Origin: Reticulitermes speratus | Taxonomy: Eukaryota > Arthropoda > Insecta > Blattodea > Rhinotermitidae | Assembly: GCA_021186555.1 (NCBI GenBank) | Contig: JAJKFL010000007.1 | Location: 5,775,249-5,839,248, forward strand | Direction of reading: 5' to 3' | DNA length: 64,000 bases | Shown here: piece by piece, positions 61,289 to 64,000 of the stretch | How positions within the stretch are numbered: the stretch's first letter is position 1 | How the letters are laid out: each line of letters opens with the position of its first letter | Position numbers and translations under genes: made by a program | Notes under the pieces: model-generated | The model's database searches: none | Seen by the model: only the letters and a program-made list of their open reading frames with translations | Told to the model about the DNA's origin: nothing

Positions 61289-61555
61289 ATTCAAAAATCT
61301 CACTACACTGTTACATGTTTCCAACCTTACTGGTCCACCATTAGGGAGTACATGTCGCTACATAAAACAATTACGTGTTAATATTTGGTCTAATTGTACA
61401 TCTGGAAGAACTGCTGGTAATTTTGAGTGTAGTGAACTGTTACACAGTAGATCAGAACAGCGTGTGGATGTTTTAGCGGTGTTCAACTCCCTGACGATGC
61501 ACAAGTAAGGTCCGAAACATGTAGCAGTGTAGTGTGTTTTGTGAATATTTGACAG
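61289..61555. mobile_element. Inverted pair of hammerhead-like motifs, decayed
   Basis: Left (minus): CTAATGG, T, GGACC-AGTAA-GGTTG, GAA, ACATGT. Right (plus): CTGACGA (61491-61497), T, GCACAAGTAAGGTCC, GAA, ACATGT, A. Each arm keeps one half of the ancestral stem II (GGACC/GGTCC). A CCAAAAAATGCAC block stands at about 61247. Confidence 0.5.
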
Positions 61556-61589
61556 TTTTAGTACAGTTGTTTGTTGATATTAAAAAAAT

Positions 61590-61985
61590 CGAACTATATG
61601 CATGCAATGAACAATATAAAATTCAAATTTTACCTGTCACTTTGTGTGGATGTGAAATGTTCTCTCATCTTAAAGGAAAAACAGACAGTGATGATATGAA
61701 AATTGTGCTTAAGAGAGTGTATGTGGCAATGGCAGGCCGGATGGTGGTAGTTCATGCATGGTGGTAGTTCATGCATGGTGGTAGTTCATGCAGACTCCTA
61801 ACTTGTACGATTCACAAAATATTAGACCATCAGTCTGCTTAAATCAGGACTGATAAATGGTGACTCATGTGACACGCATGAGAGAAACTAAACATGAGGA
61901 CAAAATTTTGATAGGAGAAGAACAGAAGAGATCATTTGGAAGATCCAGAATGTGATGGGAGGACAACACAGGGACATTATTTTAT
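61590..61985 (+). pseudogene. LINE reverse-transcriptase C-terminal remnant
   Basis: The frame EQYKIQILPVTLCGCE resembles the YKTLILPVVLYGCETW motif just after the reverse transcriptase of insect non-LTR elements. Downstream, KRSFGRSRM and WEDN-like text follow in the expected order with stops. Confidence 0.6.
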
Positions 61986-62439
61986 GTTATCAGTATTGTC
62001 TGGTACTTCTTGCCGCGTGGTTATCTCACACACACACACACACACAAGTCCACTCTCCGTCTAACTTCCACTCTGTTTATCGGAGTGTGAATCATCTCCT
62101 TGTCGCTATACACATTTCGTGTAATACATAGGCGGAAATCAGGTGTTGCAGGAAGTGTCGTGTAAATTCGGTCAATTTTCAAATATGTTCCATTCTAGGG
62201 AGCAAGAGACACGCAGAGAAGACCTGCATGCTGCAGCAATGTAACGCAACATTTCGACATAGATTAAAATGTAAAACTGAGTTCTGTGAAGTGGATGAAT
62301 AAACCTTCTTCAGCACCTTATTGAAATATGGCTAATAAAACCCTAATACTAACTGAAGTGCCTTCAAGTGAATGGTGTGGCGCCCTACTCACAGCCGCCG
62401 GAGGTGACAAATGATATTTGTCAGATAAAAAATGACCCT

Positions 62440-62615
62440 GTATTAAAGTTGATCTTAGAAAGGCGGGCCAGGTGTGTGAACTAGCTTTATGTGGTTCAAC
62501 ATAGGGACCAGTGGCAGGCTGTTGTGGATACGGCAATGAACCTTTGGGTTCCTTCAATGTGGGGAATTTGTAAAGTAGCTCATCGACTGTTAGCTTCTTA
62601 AGATGGGCTGTGCTG
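62440..62615 (+). mobile_element. LINE 3'-end fragment
   Basis: GGGACCAGTGGCAGGCTGTT and GTGGATACGGCAATGAACCT match the D-R-W-ALVNTVMNLRVP segment of the 40487 copy; a FLSS-like end follows. Possibly the continuation of the 61590 remnant. Confidence 0.55.
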
Positions 62616-63682
62616 TGTGTAATTACTTAATATTGCTGTAATTCCCATCTCATTTGACGCCATTTCGACTACACCAGCGTAACCACAAAATAATTTCAAG
62701 AAAATAGGATGTTTCCCACGTATCGGCCCTAAAAAAGAGGACGTATAAGCGAAAAATGAGGTGAAACAGACGACATTTAAATAGTCAGAATTTTATTATG
62801 TAGAAGTATTTCTGCACATTTCTCTTCTAATAAGTATTTAAATTTCATGACATCTGAGCGAGACTTTTCAAGTAAGTTTTTCGCCGAGTTCCAGTTATTT
62901 AGAACTTCTGCGCCGAAGTTGTCCTGGACATACCGAAGATCAACTGCCGAACTCACGTGTTTTAATTTTTTTTGGCTCGGAGAAGGATAATGTACTATAA
63001 TTATGTATTTCTTTAAAAAAGCAGATTTTTTTTTTGCATTTTCAGTGCCATTTAAATAAACAGACTCTCTTAGAAATGACAGTCAAAACTCGGACATTAT
63101 ACACATTTAAAAGAAGATCTCGGAGTGAAAGTTTTGGGTCGAAAAAAAGGACATATGTTAGGTAGCCTTAAACTAAACAGCTGAAACTTTTTCGCTAATA
63201 ATTGCACAGCTTTAAAAGTGTGAAGCCTGTTATATTTAACGAAATGTCCGTAGGATCTTACATTCCCCTTGCCTTTGGCTGTACTGTATTTCGTTATACA
63301 TACATGGCGTATTAGTGAAACTGCAAGGACCACTTGGCATGGGATGACATGCGAGTCTGATCCGGATTATCGAATACCAAGGGACAAGGAAAAGTTCTGA
63401 TGCTGTATTTTGAAGTACCGTCGCTGCATTAGATTTGATGTGGAGAAAAGCTGTGTAAACGCAGTGGTAGCTGAGCCGAACAAGCTCTGTCTATAATTAT
63501 GCATGTTCTTTTTTGTATGAGGAACTCTGTAGTTTCAAATTGTTTGTCACATCACTGTCAGGAGCACGGAACTGGTCCACCCGGCCGTTTAAATATAGAT
63601 TCTTATATGTAACACGTTCATCGTCAACGCCAGAGAGATTTCTTTTGTTTTGTTCTAAGAATTGGACTTATGAGAGAAGTAC

Positions 63683-63934
63683 CTGTGTGGGTTCGAATGT
63701 GCCCCTGTAGGAGCCAGGGCCGGGAGAAGCACTTGCCACAGTAGGGACATTTGCAGCCCTGGTTGTGGGTCCGCACGTGCATCGAGAAGGCAGGCATAGA
63801 CACGTAAACCTTATCGCAGTGGGGACAGCGTCGGCTTTCTTGTCGCCCAGAGACCGGTGTGTCTGACGGTGTCGAGCCAGGTTGCTGGAGGTGCTGTACC
63901 GCTTGCCGCAGTCAGGGCAGCCGTGTGCTTCGGT
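63683..63934 (-). CDS. scrt: scratch, zinc fingers 1-3 exon (one-base deletion)
   Basis: The acceptor TTGTTTCAG before 63934 opens [33 protein letters not shown] (finger 1). After one missing base near 63833 the other frame continues [21 protein letters not shown] (finger 2) and [21 protein letters not shown] (finger 3). The donor CACACAG|GTACTT at 63683 leaves phase 1, which fits the next exon and restores T-GEKPF. As written the frame is broken, although all codons on both sides are conserved; this looks like a sequencing deletion rather than a pseudogene. The 5' exons (SNAG repressor domain) lie beyond the right edge of the window. Confidence 0.9.
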
Positions 63935-64000
63935 CTGAAACAAACGCGAGCCGCTTAGAGATATCAGCTCTGAAGTTATATGCTCGAAGTATCGCTTAAG

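Larger units (their letters stand above)
59783..63682. other. scratch intron between the finger exons
   Basis: Contains SINE B (60140-60436), a hammerhead-like inverted pair (61289-61555), LINE fragments (61590-61985, 62440-62615), a 17-bp tandem triplet (TGGTGGTAGTTCATGCA, 61741-61795) and a CA microsatellite at about 62029-62046. Confidence 0.5.

Overview
The window looks like part of a large, repeat-rich insect genome. The genes have introns of up to several kilobases, the base composition is AT-rich, four tRNA-derived SINE families are present, and there are hAT-, piggyBac-, Tigger/pogo- and LINE-derived fragments. The SINE and LINE content suggests a hemimetabolous insect, perhaps a cockroach or termite, but that is inference. 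No bacterial-style operon, CRISPR array or rRNA is present, and no tRNA gene was found apart from SINE heads.

Three protein-coding genes can be supported. (1) Plus strand, about 1-15.9 kb: the 3' half of CCDC102A, a coiled-coil protein. Five exons have matching splice phases, and a small terminal exon lies about 7.9 kb downstream of the others. (2) Minus strand, 22.0-45.6 kb: one complete or nearly complete gene for a secreted precursor. It has a signal peptide, a BRICHOS domain split over three phase-0 exons, a furin-type RAKR site, then one 3.5-kb exon coding for about 500 residues of PGVGVP/PGVGAP elastin-like repeat, a Q/S/A/G-rich region and a cysteine-rich tail. This is the most interesting gene here: a self-chaperoned elastin-like polymer in an insect. 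(3) Minus strand, 59.5-63.9 kb: the last two exons of scratch (Snail superfamily), carrying zinc fingers 1-5. Genes 2 and 3 each contain one single-base deletion that breaks an otherwise intact frame, which is more likely sequencing error than biology.

The second theme is a family of small fold-back elements. Each carries a CTGANGA - stem - GAA - ACATGT-H motif with matching outer stems, which is the layout of a minimal type I hammerhead ribozyme with one extra nucleotide before helix II. About 15 copies occur on both strands, often as head-to-head pairs. Four elements share the same layout and are flanked by 11- to about 20-bp direct repeats. They resemble non-autonomous derivatives of Penelope-like elements.

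Layout: 1-15.9 kb CCDC102A; 15.9-22.0 kb intergenic, where the two genes converge; 22.0-45.6 kb the BRICHOS/elastin-like gene, whose introns hold a 56-bp tandem array (34.6-35.8 kb), a 30-bp tandem array (37.7-39.8 kb), a hAT element and many SINEs; 45.6-59.5 kb intergenic or possible scratch 3' UTR, with SINEs, a long palindrome and two Tigger-like MITEs; 59.5-64.0 kb scratch.
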